From: Aliamphritea spongicola | GTDB lineage: Bacteria; Pseudomonadota; Gammaproteobacteria; Pseudomonadales; Balneatricaceae | Assembly (NCBI GenBank): GCA_024347235.1 | Contig: AP025283.1 | Location: forward strand, 4,030,001-4,094,000 | DNA: 64,000 nt | Direction: 5' to 3' | In this document: positions 43,033 to 51,956 of the stretch, piece after piece | How the letters are laid out: the number at the start of each line of letters is the position of its first letter | Numbering within the stretch: position 1 is the first letter of the stretch | Notes under the pieces: generated by a model | Databases searched by the model: none | What the model saw: only the letters and a program-made list of their open reading frames with translations | What the model was told of the DNA's origin: nothing | Position numbers and translations under genes: made by a program

Positions 43033-43511
43033 TCGAATCCTGCCCTTTACAGCCTGTTAACTGACCTGGAAATGGTATCGGATGAATTGTTGATAAAAGG
43101 TAAAACCTCATGACAAAACCATGAAGATTCTTCTGCAGATTAACGCTCTTGAACGATGCTTACCTGTTACTGAAGATGTATAAAACCTGACACTGTTCTT
43201 CAAAGACTTTTAACAAGCACGCAGGCAGCGGTGGTTGCAATCAGCATTTTTCGAACTTCTGCCCGGTATTCTCATCCGGCGGAGAGAACACAAACCGCTG
43301 TATCTGTAACCTTTCTTAGCACGACAAAACCTGCCTTGTGCACGACATAAACGTGCTATGTGAAAGAAAACGTTCACTTTTTCAGGGTATTTTTGTAAAG
43401 TTATATTTTGTAAAGTTATAGTACCCTCGGTAACGCAACCTCAGTAAGCAGTCCAAAAGCTGCAGGCTCCGTCACCGCTGAGTTCAGTCTGACCAACCGG
43501 AAAATCCGCCT
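43033..43511. other. Intergenic region between divergent glycosyltransferase and GlxA-type genes
   Basis: No gene seen in about 480 bases. It must carry both divergent promoters. The one distinct structure is a perfect tandem 15-base repeat at 43391-43420, listed separately. Confidence 0.55.
43391..43420. repeat. Perfect tandem 15-bp direct repeat
   Basis: TTTTGTAAAGTTATA occurs twice head to tail (43391-43405 and 43406-43420), about 90 bases upstream of the GlxA-type regulator. The spacing of about one and a half helical turns fits paired operator sites for an AraC-type protein, possibly autoregulation; this is inference. Confidence 0.7.
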
Positions 43512-44464
43512 ATGATTCTCAAGTCCGACCACGACGGCATATTTACCATCTCTTTTTACTCTTGCCGGAGTACGCCATGGTTGGGTTACTGTCTGCCATA
43601 GAACCGCTGCGGGTGGCTAACCGCTTCGCTGGCCGGGAGATTTTTCGCTGGCAGCTGCTATCGGATGACGGTGAAAGTGTAAATGCCTGTAATCAGTTAG
43701 CCATACAGCAAACCCAGTCTATTCAGGAGGTCGAAACCCCGAAGAACCTGTTTGTATGTGCCAGCTTTAACCCGGAAAAATACATCAACGAGACCACCTT
43801 ATCCTGGCTGAAAAACTCTACCGCAAAGGTTCAGTGCTCGGTGCGATGGATACCGGCTGTTACGTGCTTGCTGCTGCCAACTTACTGCGTAATCAGCGTT
43901 TTACTCTGCACTGGGAAGCCGTACCGGCATTTCAGGAAGATAATCCGGGGTGGAAATCAGTAACGAACTGTTTGAAATTGATAAGAACCTGATCACCTGC
44001 GCCGGTGGCACGGCAGCCATCGACATGATGCTGCACATTATTCAGGCTGAGTTTGGTCACGACCTGGCAATTAACGTTTGCGAGCAGTTTATCCAGAGCG
44101 GTATCCGGCAGAAATCTGCCAAGCAGCGCATCGGCCTGGCAGCCCGTCTTAAAATTCATCATCCGCGGCTGCTGAAAGTGCTGGCCAAGATGGAAGCCAA
44201 TATCGAAAACCCGCTGTCTCCCAGCGAACTGGCTGAGCATGCGCATTTATCGGTACGGCAACTGGAAAGACTGTTCCGCAGCCATCTGGATAAATCCCCA
44301 CCGGTTACTATATGCAGATCCGGTTGGAACGGGCTCAGCAATTACTGCGGGAATCACACCTGAGTGTGGCCGAAATAGGCATCGCCTGTGGCTTCAGTTC
44401 AGCCCCGCACTTTACCCGCAGTTACCGTAACCAGTTTCAGCTCAGCCCCAGCGAAGACCGCTAA
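43512..44464 (+). CDS. GlxA-family AraC-type regulator, frameshifted
   Basis: About 318-residue regulator with an N-terminal DJ-1/PfpI-like domain and a C-terminal AraC DNA-binding domain, like GbdR/CdhR that govern glycine betaine and carnitine use. Start ATG 43512. With one T added near 43558 it reads FLLLPEYAMVGLLSAIEPLR; then GSVLGAMDTGCYVLAAANLL, DKNLITCAGGTAAIDMMLHI and, in the AraC part, LAEHAHLSVRQLERLFRSHL and GIACGFSSAPHFTRSYRNQF. Breaks near 43558, 43830, 43945 and 44303. The CAGGTAAIDMM core is characteristic of the betaine-type subgroup. Confidence 0.87.
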
Positions 44465-44502
44465 CCGGCTAAACCCGGAATCCAACAGGGAGCTGAACAG
44501 AT

Positions 44503-44916
44503 ATGATTACCATCGCACGCTTTTCTTTCCCCTACGAAGCCCACATCGCCCGGGCGAAACTGGAATGTGCCGGCCTGACACCCTTTGTGGCAGATGAACA
44601 TACCATCAACATGCAATGGCTATACTCCAACGCCATGGGTGGCGTCCGCCTTCAGGTACCCGAGGCTCAGGCTGAAACTGCACTGGAAATTCTTGCACAG
44701 GAAGAAGATGAAGCAGCGCTGGTTGAAGAACAGGGCTGTGACACGGCTCCCTGTCCGGTATGCCACAGCCATAACACCGAGTATTATCAGTTTGGCCGCC
44801 GCTGGACCTTTCTTTCCATCATGTTACTGGACCTGCCTGTTTTCCCGATCCACGACGGCATTAAATGCCGCAACTGCGGACAGTGCAGCAAGACCCCGCC
44901 AGACACTGACAATTAA
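44503..44916 (+). CDS. DUF2007-type protein with zinc-ribbon-like tail
   Basis: Intact 137-residue protein. The N-terminal 65 residues (MITIARFSFPYEAHIARAKL, then LQVPEAQAETALEILAQEED) match the DUF2007 putative signal-transducing fold. The C-terminus has two CxxC pairs, PCPVCHSHN and IKCRNCGQC, on either side of a hydrophobic stretch (LSIMLLDLPVFPI), so a zinc site and perhaps membrane contact. Follows the GlxA-type gene by 38 bases on the same strand. Role unknown. Confidence 0.8.
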   Translation: MITIARFSFPYEAHIARAKLECAGLTPFVADEHTINMQWLYSNAMGGVRLQVPEAQAETALEILAQEEDEAALVEEQGCDTAPCPVCHSHNTEYYQFGRRWTFLSIMLLDLPVFPIHDGIKCRNCGQCSKTPPDTDN

Positions 44917-45323
44917 GCAGGCAGACGGCTCAGGTTTACCATCGTTATCATTATCTGAAACACACCAAAACTGTATACAGAACAATATACAGAAAGAGTC
45001 TACAGGCCCTGTAAAACCGTGATCTGCAGCAGCTTTTCAGAGGATATAAATACCAAAGTCGCAGAAGCCTTAACTAAGCCTCTGAACAACTTGACTGTGA
45101 CCCTAAGACCGGCTAAATTCCTGCTCCAATAGTAAACACGGATTTAATTTTGGCAACTTTCGCTTCTTTTGATAAACGCAACGATAAACCGGGCAAAACT
45201 CCTGGCGATTCGGCGTGCGTGTGAAGTAGCGAAAGACAGCAAGAAATCACATACGAAAACCGGTCGCAGGCGCACCGGTTTTTTGCTTGTGTGCTGTGGC
45301 CAATAACAACCCAGGAGTTGAAC
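44917..45323. other. Long leader/intergenic region upstream of dapA
   Basis: About 400 bases without a gene. It contains a terminator-like hairpin (45256-45284) only 40 bases before the dapA start, preceded by about 140 bases with several short pairing segments (for example around 45150-45235). This layout resembles an attenuated leader, but I could not match any riboswitch class I know, including the lysine riboswitch. Confidence 0.45.
45256..45284 (+). terminator. Terminator-like hairpin in the dapA leader
   Basis: AAAACCGGT (45256-45264), loop of nine, ACCGGTTTT (45274-45282) and further T's. It could end an upstream transcript or be an attenuator for dapA. Confidence 0.7.
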
Positions 45324-46190
45324 ATGTACCGCGGATCCTATGTCGCAATTATCACCCCATTACGCGACAACCAGCTGGATGAAGATGCTTTACGTAAAAT
45401 GGTGAACTGGCAGATCGAGCGTGGCACCAACGGCCTTGTGCCGGTCGGTACCACCGGCGAATCGCCAACCCTCAACGAACAGGAACACAAACGTGTTATC
45501 GAAATCGTTGTGGAAGAAACCGCCGGCCGCGTACCTGTTATCGCAGGTGCCGGTTCTAACAACCCTGTTGAAGCGGTTGAATACGCACGTCATGCACAGG
45601 AAGCCGGTGCCGATGCCCTGCTGTGTGTTGCAGGTTACTACAACCGTCCGAATCAGGAAGGCCTGTATCAGCACTTCAAACTGGTTCACGACAGCGTCGA
45701 TCTGCCGATTGTGATCTACAACATCCCGCCACGTGCGATCGTGGATGTACTGCCGGAAACTATGGCCCGCCTGGCTGAACTGCCACGGGTAATCGGTGTG
45801 AAAGATGCTACAGGTGATCTGTCCCGTATCTGTCAGGAACGTCTGGTTATTGAGAAAGAATTCTCTTACCTGTCCGGTGAAGATATGACCGCACTGGCGT
45901 ACAACGCTTCCGGTGGTTATGGCTGTATTTCGGTGACCGCGAACGTTGCACCGACCCTCTGTGCACAGATGCACAAAGCCTGTCAGGAAGGTAACTTTGC
46001 AGAAGCACTGGCCATTCACGACAAGCTGGCACCGTTGCACAACGCTATGTTTGCTGAGCCAAGCCCAGCCGGCCCTAAGTATGCAGCCTCACTGTTAGGC
46101 CTGTGCACTGAAGAGTGCCGCATGCCGGTCATGCCGCTGTCTGAAGAGACCAAGCGCACACTGGAAAGCCTGCAACACCTGATGGGTTAA
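45324..46190 (+). CDS. dapA: 4-hydroxy-tetrahydrodipicolinate synthase
   Basis: Intact 288-residue cytosolic aldolase-type enzyme joining pyruvate and aspartate semialdehyde, the first committed step of lysine/diaminopimelate synthesis. MYRGSYVAIITPLRDNQLDE opening, the pyruvate-site VPVGTTGESPTLNEQEH, the tyrosine in IVIYNIPPRAIVDV, the Schiff-base lysine in VIGVKDATGDLSR, and SGEDMTALAYNASGGYGCIS. An upstream in-frame start is rejected because CCAGGAG lies just before the ATG at 45324. Preceded by a structured leader. Unlike its neighbours it has no frame break. Confidence 0.95.
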   Translation: MYRGSYVAIITPLRDNQLDEDALRKMVNWQIERGTNGLVPVGTTGESPTLNEQEHKRVIEIVVEETAGRVPVIAGAGSNNPVEAVEYARHAQEAGADALLCVAGYYNRPNQEGLYQHFKLVHDSVDLPIVIYNIPPRAIVDVLPETMARLAELPRVIGVKDATGDLSRICQERLVIEKEFSYLSGEDMTALAYNASGGYGCISVTANVAPTLCAQMHKACQEGNFAEALAIHDKLAPLHNAMFAEPSPAGPKYAASLLGLCTEECRMPVMPLSEETKRTLESLQHLMG

Positions 46191-46219
46191 TTCCCCATAC
46201 GCAACACTCCGGGTTATCG

Positions 46220-46252
46220 CGGTCAGGCACTATTTCACACCAAGCCTGACCG
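46220..46252. terminator. Inverted repeat between convergent dapA and merR-like genes
   Basis: CGGTCAGGC (46220-46228) and GCCTGACCG (46244-46252) form a 9-bp stem with a 15-base loop, without a T run. Probably an end-of-transcript structure for both converging genes. Confidence 0.55.
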
Positions 46253-46264
46253 TGAAACTCCCGT

Positions 46265-46807
46265 CTATTCTGCATCCCTCTGATCAGACATTCCTGACCA
46301 TTCCCGGATACGCCGTATTTCATCTGCACTGATGCCCAGAGATTCCAGAAAGTCCTGATGCGCTTCCGGCATTTGCTGTTCGAACTGGATATGCCAGTTA
46401 TGCTGGGCCTGTTCATCCATGCCACTTGCTTCCAGCACCGCCACCCAGGCATCTTTATCCAGTGCACGGGTCTGTGCCTGCATGGCCGGATCTCCCAGCA
46501 AAGTCAGCAGTATTTGCTGTTGCTCACGTAAACCGGCAATTTCCTGATTAAGATGCTGTAACCGCTGCTGCAGAATATTCCCCGCCGACTGGGGTTCACT
46601 TTCCAGCAACCGGGCAATAGCTTCCAGCGAAAGACCTGCCTGCCGGTAACGGCAGATATCTTCCAGCCGCTGCAAATCCTGCCCGTTATACAGGCGGTAA
46701 TTCGCCGCACTGCGACCACCGGGCTTTAACAGACCGATTTTGTCGTAATACAGCAAAGTGCTGCGGGATAAACCAAACCGGCGACTCAGCTCACCAACGG
46801 TATACAT
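46265..46807 (-). CDS. MerR-family transcriptional regulator
   Basis: Intact 180-residue regulator. MYTVGELSRRFGLSRSTLLY, YYDKIGLLKPGGRSAANYR and YRQAGLSLEAIARLLE form the winged helix-turn-helix; a coiled coil follows (LQQRLQHLNQEIAGLREQQQ). The C-terminal 80 residues have no cysteine pair, so it is unlikely to be a metal or thiol sensor; a small organic effector or a drug is likelier. The start at 46807 is chosen because AGGAGG lies five to six bases upstream. Downstream of a small unknown gene on the same strand. Confidence 0.88.
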   Translation of the reverse strand: MYTVGELSRRFGLSRSTLLYYDKIGLLKPGGRSAANYRLYNGQDLQRLEDICRYRQAGLSLEAIARLLESEPQSAGNILQQRLQHLNQEIAGLREQQQILLTLLGDPAMQAQTRALDKDAWVAVLEASGMDEQAQHNWHIQFEQQMPEAHQDFLESLGISADEIRRIREWSGMSDQRDAE

Positions 46808-46848
46808 AAACACCTCCTGTATTGCTGTTCATCCCGCAACATTTTCGG

Positions 46849-47265
46849 TTAAGCGCCGGCAAACGGCTGCAGATCCGGCTCAACCCAGCCAGCTTTGGCA
46901 GCTTCTGAAAACAGGACGTCCTGGCGATAATGTCGCAGCAGCAATTGCTGAGCATCCGTCAGTAAATCAGCGTTCAGCTCAATAAAAGCCTGCCAACCAG
47001 CCGCCTGACACCCTGTCTGACGCTGCTCCAGTATCTGCAACAGGGCAGCGGTAATGGTGTAATGAAACTTATCATCCGCCCCCAGACTGCCGGCATAGCG
47101 GCGGATACCCGCCACCAGCTTTTCCAGCGCCGCCGCCGGACCGTATTTATCCACATACAGCCAGGCAATACGGATATGCCCGCGGTGATCAAAATAGTCC
47201 GGTGATAAACTGCAGTCTTCAAACTGTGTAATAAAGTCAGCGTCTTGTAACATGATTTCTGACAT
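46849..47265 (-). CDS. Conserved-looking hypothetical protein
   Basis: Intact 138-residue soluble protein, starting MSEIMLQDADFITQFEDCSL at 47265 with GGAAAAG upstream; an earlier in-frame start at 47301 lacks a site. Contains FDHRGHIRIAWLYVDKYGPA and YAGSLGADDKFHYTITAALL, mostly helical, with several His and Asp that could bind a metal. Lies 41 bases before the MerR gene and is probably in one operon with it, hence a candidate effector or target. Family not recognised by name. Confidence 0.75.
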   Translation of the reverse strand: MSEIMLQDADFITQFEDCSLSPDYFDHRGHIRIAWLYVDKYGPAAALEKLVAGIRRYAGSLGADDKFHYTITAALLQILEQRQTGCQAAGWQAFIELNADLLTDAQQLLLRHYRQDVLFSEAAKAGWVEPDLQPFAGA

Positions 47266-47362
47266 ACCGTCTTTTCCTTTCCGCTCAGTGTAAAACGGCA
47301 AGCCTAAACTATGAAGTTATAGTCAGGTAAAGCAGTAAAATCAGGTAATGAAAAGAACAGAC

Positions 47363-47400
47363 AAAAACCGGTGGCCTTCCTTTGCAGAAGGTTACACCGG
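47363..47400 (-). terminator. Terminator of the 61-residue gene
   Basis: CCGGTG (47368-47373) and CACCGG (47395-47400) enclose an inner CCTTC/GAAGG stem; on the minus strand it is followed by TTTTTGT. It lies 28 bases beyond the small gene and supports its reality. Confidence 0.7.
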
Positions 47401-47427
47401 AAAGTCGCTACACACGCGAAAAGGCTT

Positions 47428-47613
47428 TCAGAGCTGCCGGTGACGGCCATCCTCTGAAACAGGCAAGTCATAAATCCGTTGCAGCTCGGCAGCTTTGTAC
47501 ACCGCATAACTGTTCAGAAACCGATCCGACAGGACCCATAGCCAACGCAATATATCCATCGTTTTCTGCGTTGCAGGTAACCGCTGTAATTTGATTGTCT
47601 GAGTGATATTCAT
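47428..47613 (-). CDS. Small hypothetical protein, 61 residues
   Basis: MNITQTIKLQRLPATQKTMD opening, one amphipathic helix (ILRWLWVLSDRFLNSYAV) and a charged tail ending SEDGRHRQL. GGGAGG six bases before the ATG and a terminator just downstream argue for a translated, single-gene unit. No homologue recognised. Basic and small: could be a peripheral membrane or regulatory peptide, but that is only a guess. Confidence 0.6.
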   Translation of the reverse strand: MNITQTIKLQRLPATQKTMDILRWLWVLSDRFLNSYAVYKAAELQRIYDLPVSEDGRHRQL

Positions 47614-47953
47614 CAGCTACCTCCCATCAGTTTTATGCTGTCATGCACCCGGTTGATGGAGGTAGAATAGAGCAATATTGGGCTTAAAAGATCCACTATT
47701 ATTTATATATCAGACCCACTTAACCAATTAAACAATCCGCTAAACAACGTCGTCATAGCAGTACCGACAGCAAAAACAACACGCTTAACTGTTAAAAACC
47801 AACACAGACAGTTTCCGTTTTCGGCAACTAAACACCCGAATGTTTGCATTTATCTACAAGGGTCTTTACCGCAGGATGAAGCACAGACTTGCCGAAAATA
47901 GCGGCCAGACCGCTGCAGGTCTCCGGAGCCCAACACCACTATCTGAGGTTTGT
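47614..47953. other. Intergenic region upstream of the TRAP binding protein
   Basis: About 340 bases without a convincing gene, AT-rich at 47680-47760. An in-frame extension of the TRAP gene back to about 47840 exists but lacks signal-peptide character, so it is treated as leader. Promoters for both divergent genes should lie here. Confidence 0.5.
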
Positions 47954-48965
47954 ATGAAATATAAAAATAATATCTCCACAGCCGTATCTCTGACCGCCGC
48001 GCTGGTCATTGGCAGCTGTACCAGCAGCTTTGCAGCCACCAACTGGAAAATCGCCGGCGGTGATTCCGAAGGTAGCTCTCAGCATGCATTCGGTCTGAAA
48101 TTTGTTGAACAGCTGGAAGCCAAAACCGGCGGTGAATACACCGGTACACTGTTCATGAACAGCCAGCTGGGCAGCGAGCAGGACACTGTTGTTGAAGCGG
48201 GTCTGGGTACCCTGGACTTCTCTATTCTGGCCATCAACAACGTCACACCATTCTCCCCTACTGTGGGTATCTTTACCCTGCCATACGTCATCCAGAGCCT
48301 GGATGAAGCCGAGTTACTGACTCAGGGTGAGGTAGGTGCAGAGCTGGTAGAAAACACCGTTAAAGATGCCGGTGTGCGGATTGTCGGCTGGGCCTATACC
48401 GGTTTCCGGGTACTGACCAACTCAAGCAGCCAATCGAGACCCTGGAAGATCTGCAAAAGTTATCGTCCGGGTACCGAAGAACGAAATCATGATCGATACC
48501 TACAAGGCCTGGGGTGGCAACCCGACGCCAATGGCATGGTCTGAAACCTTCACCGCTCTGCAGCAGCGAGTTGTAGACGGTCAGGACAACCCGTATGTAA
48601 CCGTTGATGCCATGAAATTCGACACAGTGCAGAAGTACGTGACGAACATTCGCTACATCTTCTCCATCGAGCCGCTGATCATGAGCGAAAGCGTCTATCA
48701 GGATCAGACTCCTGAAGTACAGCAGGCCATCGTTGAAGCCGGTAAGGCAGCGACCAAGCACAGTGCTGAATTCCTGACCGCTAACGAAGCCCGTATCAAG
48801 CAGCAGCTAATCGAAAAAGGCATGATCATCACTGACCCTGCCAACGGTGAAAAAGAGTGGATCGAGAAAGCCACCACCGCAGTATGGCCGAAGCACTATG
48901 AAAGCATTGGCGGTAAGGACAAACTGAACCGCGTACTGCGCCTGCTGGGCCGCGACGAAGTTTAA
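47954..48965 (+). CDS. TRAP transporter solute-binding protein (DctP family), frameshifted
   Basis: About 337-residue periplasmic receptor. Start ATG 47954; signal peptide STAVSLTAALVIGSCTSSFA, in which IGSC could also be a weak lipobox. Then WKIAGGDSEGSSQHAFGLKF, MNSQLGSEQDTVVEAGLGTL, FTLPYVIQSLDEAELL, and after breaks near 48425 and 48465 VPKNEIMIDTYKAWGGNPTP and the hallmark ALQQRVVDGQDNPYVTVDAM. The arginine that binds the carboxylate lies in IRVPKNE. No DctQ or DctM membrane genes adjoin, so it is an orphan receptor that must work with a permease elsewhere. Confidence 0.88.
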
Positions 48966-49002
48966 TCCTGAGGTTTTATAACTTCGCTTCATAAGTAAAA
49001 TT

Positions 49003-49033
49003 GCCCTTCCGGCTCATGCCGGCAGGGCTTTTT
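49003..49033 (+). terminator. Terminator of the TRAP binding-protein gene
   Basis: GCCCT-T-CCGGC, loop TCAT, GCCGG-C-AGGGC (49003-49028) then five T's, 37 bases after the stop. Confidence 0.85.
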
Positions 49034-49067
49034 CGGTTACTCTAAGACCAACCTCAGCCGCTAAGTT

Positions 49068-49989
49068 ATGACCGCCATGAAACGTACCAGCCTCTCCGGA
49101 CAGATTGCCGATATCGACCTGAAACTGTTACGGGTGTTCAAAACCGTGGTGGAATGTGGCGGCTTTTCCGCCGCCGAAGTGGAACTGAATATCGGCCGCT
49201 CAGCGATCAGCCGGCAAATGTCTGATCTGGAAACCCGGCTGGATATGCATCTGTGTTTACGGGGCCGCTCCGGCTTTCAGCTCACCGAACACGGCCGGCT
49301 GGTCTACAAAGCCACCCAGGAACTGTTGGTTGATCTGGAAAAATTCCGCGCCAATGTGAACGCTGTCCACAGCCGGTTAGTGGGGAACTTACCCTGGGCC
49401 TGACCGATAATATGCTCACCGATGCCAACTCTGCGGTCACGGAGGTGCTGGGTAAATTCCACCAGCAAGAGCCCGAAGTTAAAATCAACCTGCAGGTAGC
49501 CTCCCCAATGAAGTGGAACGGGCAGTCATTGAAGGCAGGGCCAATATGGGGATCATTCCCCAGCACCATATTCTGCCCGGGCTGGAGTACCATGACCTGC
49601 ATGCGGAAACCTCACTGTTTTACTGTGGCAACCGCCATCCACTGTTCGAGCTTCCGGCAGCAGACATCGACATGCCCCGTATCAGCCAGCATGACTTTAT
49701 CGCCCCCGGCTATACCCACTCAGTGCTTCTGAAAGAACAGTTTCCCCAGCTTAAAGCTGCCGCCACGTCTTACCAGGTTGAGGGCATCGCCACCCTGATT
49801 CTCAGTGGTCAGTACGTGGGCTTTCTGCCGGATCACTACGCCGCCCTGTGGGTGGAGAAAGGCCTGATGCGTCCCCTTCTGCCGGAAACGCTCAGTTATC
49901 AGGTGCCATTTAAAATCATTGTCCGCCGTGATGCCCGGCCCAATCTGCTGAGGGCTGCGTTACTGGATGCTTTCAGTACGGAGAATTAG
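49068..49989 (+). CDS. LysR-type regulator, two frameshifts
   Basis: About 308-residue regulator. IADIDLKLLRVFKTVVECGG, FSAAEVELNIGRSAISRQMS and LCLRGRSGFQLTEHGRLVY form the DNA-binding part; after breaks near 49385 and 49508 the effector domain reads LTLGLTDNMLTDANSAVTEV and VERAVIEGRANMGIIPQHH to the end. Starts possible at 49068 or 49077. The next gene on the same strand is an agmatinase, its probable target, which has its own promoter space of about 97 bases. Confidence 0.85.
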
Positions 49990-50086
49990 TTTCCAAAATT
50001 GGAAACTTTACCCGTCATAATTGCCATTTAACGACATCTGTCCCCGCCTTACAGTGAATTTTTGATCATTGAGGTGAGGAACTCAT

Positions 50087-51066
50087 ATGTCAGTCACACA
50101 GGACAATCGTTTCAGCCCACTGGCATCCGAGTCAGTACCCCGCTATGCAGGCATTGCCACCTTTATGCGCCTGCCCCATTACAGCATTGCCGAAGCCACC
50201 GACGCCGAAATAGGCCTGTACGGCATCCCCTGGGACGGCGGTACCACCAACCGCGCCGGTGCCCGTCACGGACCACGCCAGATCCGCGACGCCTCTGCCC
50301 TGATGCGCAAGGTGCATCCGGTACTGAATATCAGCCCGTTCAAACTGGCCCGCTGTGCAGACTTTGGCGACGCACCGGTGAATCCGCTGGCAATTGAACC
50401 GACGCTGGACATGATCGAAAACTTCGTCGCCGAAATGGTCGAACATAACATTATGCCGCTGGGCGCCGGTGGCGATCATCTGGTCAGTTTACCGGTATTA
50501 AGGGCTCTGGCGAAAAAGCACGGGCCGCTGGGCATGGTGCATTTTGATGCCCATACCGATACCTGGGACCGTTACTTCGGTGACTGCAAATACACCCACG
50601 GCACACCATTCCGCCGGGCCATTGAAGAAGGCCTGCTGGACCCGAAACGCATTGTCCAGATAGGCATCCGTGGTGGCCTGTACAGTGAAACCGATGATGA
50701 CTGGGGGCTGGAGCAAGGCATCCGTGTCATGCGCATGGAAGAGTTCACAGAACTGGGCGTTGCCGGCGCACTGAAAGTAGCCAGAGAAGTGGTGGGCGAT
50801 CAGGCCACTTACATCAGCTTCGACGTTGACTGCCTTGATCCGGTCTTTGCGCCGGGTACCGGCACACCGGAAATTGGCGGCCTGACTACCGTTGAAGCAC
50901 AGCATATGGTGCGCGGCCTGCGCGGTCTGAACCTGATCGGAGCTGATCTGGTGGAAGTGTCTCCGCCGTTTGATCCGAGTGGCGCTACAGCACTGGTAGG
51001 CGCAACCCTGATGTGGGAAATGCTCTGCCTGCTGAGCGAAAAGTTTCACAGGACAGAAGCGAATAA
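50087..51066 (+). CDS. Agmatinase/guanidino-acid hydrolase family (ureohydrolase), probable 3' frameshift
   Basis: About 326-residue cytosolic manganese ureohydrolase releasing urea from a guanidino compound (agmatine, guanidinobutyrate or similar). Metal motifs: MPLGAGGDHLVSLPVL, MVHFDAHTDTW, YISFDVDCLDPVFAPGTGTP. The uninterrupted frame would run to 51121, but an inverted repeat at 51081-51103 lies inside that tail; adding one G near 51051 gives the ending FHRDRSE and a stop at 51064-51066, just before the hairpin, so I prefer that end. Downstream of a LysR gene. Confidence 0.85.
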
Positions 51067-51080
51067 TCGTAACGTTTTGC

Positions 51081-51103
51081 AGGCCGGAGCTCATCTCCGG
51101 CCT
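51081..51103. terminator. Hairpin between convergent agmatinase and metallopeptidase genes
   Basis: AGGCCGGAG (51081-51089), loop CTCAT, CTCCGGCCT (51095-51103): a perfect 9-bp stem, no T run. Likely transcription end for both strands. Confidence 0.65.
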
Positions 51104-51115
51104 CACTGCTATAAG

Positions 51116-51905
51116 TTATAAATCAGCCACACCGGCACGGATCTGCGAACGCAGAATTATCAGTTCCGGGAAACCGTAGAAAAACAGATTTTCTGCTCAG
51201 CAATGCTCACCTGACAGTCTTCAGGCTGCTCTTCCTCTACAAAATGCTAAAGCTCTCAGCGATATCTTCCGCTGGATTGGTCGCTGCATATTCAGCCAGG
51301 AAGTGGCCACGGTAACGACTGTGCAGCACTTCCGCAGACTCCTCCTCAGCTTCACTTACCATCTGCGGAGTCCAGAACTCCCGGACAAACTGATTGATGT
51401 ACGAACCTTCCCGGGCACATCCTTCTTCCAGCTCAATACGGTTCTCACAGACAGTATAATCAACCTCTATCTGCTCATTGTTGAGAGTAATTATATGGCC
51501 CAGCTCATGCACCAGCACAAAGACAAGATTTTCAATATCCAGCCTGTTCTGTAAATCAACCGACTTCTCATCAATGGATAACTGCCATTCCCGCAATTTT
51601 CCATCAATCGCAATCACCGAAGCTCCACCTTCGTTTTCCGGGCCACTGACATAGTATTCATGCACCCTGGCTAATTGTTTTCCCGGTACAATTGCTGTGA
51701 ATATCTGCCAGATTCGTTCTGCTCTGGGGCGGTCAATCTGCTGTGGCAAATAACTCCCTGCTTCTTCAAGCCTGCCATCGTTTACCCAATACAGAATGTA
51801 CGCTGGCTCTTCTTCAGCTGAAGCCATTGCCCAGACAGTGCCGTACACTCCCAGCAACAATCCACCACTGAGTACAGCAACCAGTAACCGTTTAAGCATC
51901 TGCAT
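51116..51905 (-). CDS. Secreted zinc-metallopeptidase-like protein, frameshifted C-terminus
   Basis: Signal peptide LLVAVLSGGLLLGVYGTVWA, then a soluble domain with an HExxH zinc site, FVLVHELGHIITLNNEQIEV, and a downstream acidic motif NPAEDIAESF that would give the third ligand or support. As sequenced the frame stops at 51237, but adding a T near 51240 and a base near 51190 continues it as FVEEEQPEDCQVSIAEQ and KILFFYGFPELIILRSQIRA to a stop at 51116, a natural-looking helical end. About 263 residues. Substrate unknown; probably periplasmic. Confidence 0.72.
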
Positions 51906-51956
51906 CCTCTCTTAATACACGTCCGCTACATTACACCCTGCTCTGTTCATACAGGC

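Noticed and set aside
44917..45323. Lysine riboswitch before dapA.
   Set aside because: The conserved lysine-riboswitch core could not be found; only a generic hairpin and T run are visible.
45390..46040. 216-codon minus-strand open frame inside dapA.
   Set aside because: Antisense shadow with biased composition (many Phe, His, Gln) lacking any domain.
47840..47953. N-terminal extension of the TRAP binding protein.
   Set aside because: The in-frame extension lacks signal-peptide character and a ribosome site, whereas MKYKNNISTAVSL at 47954 begins a normal signal peptide.
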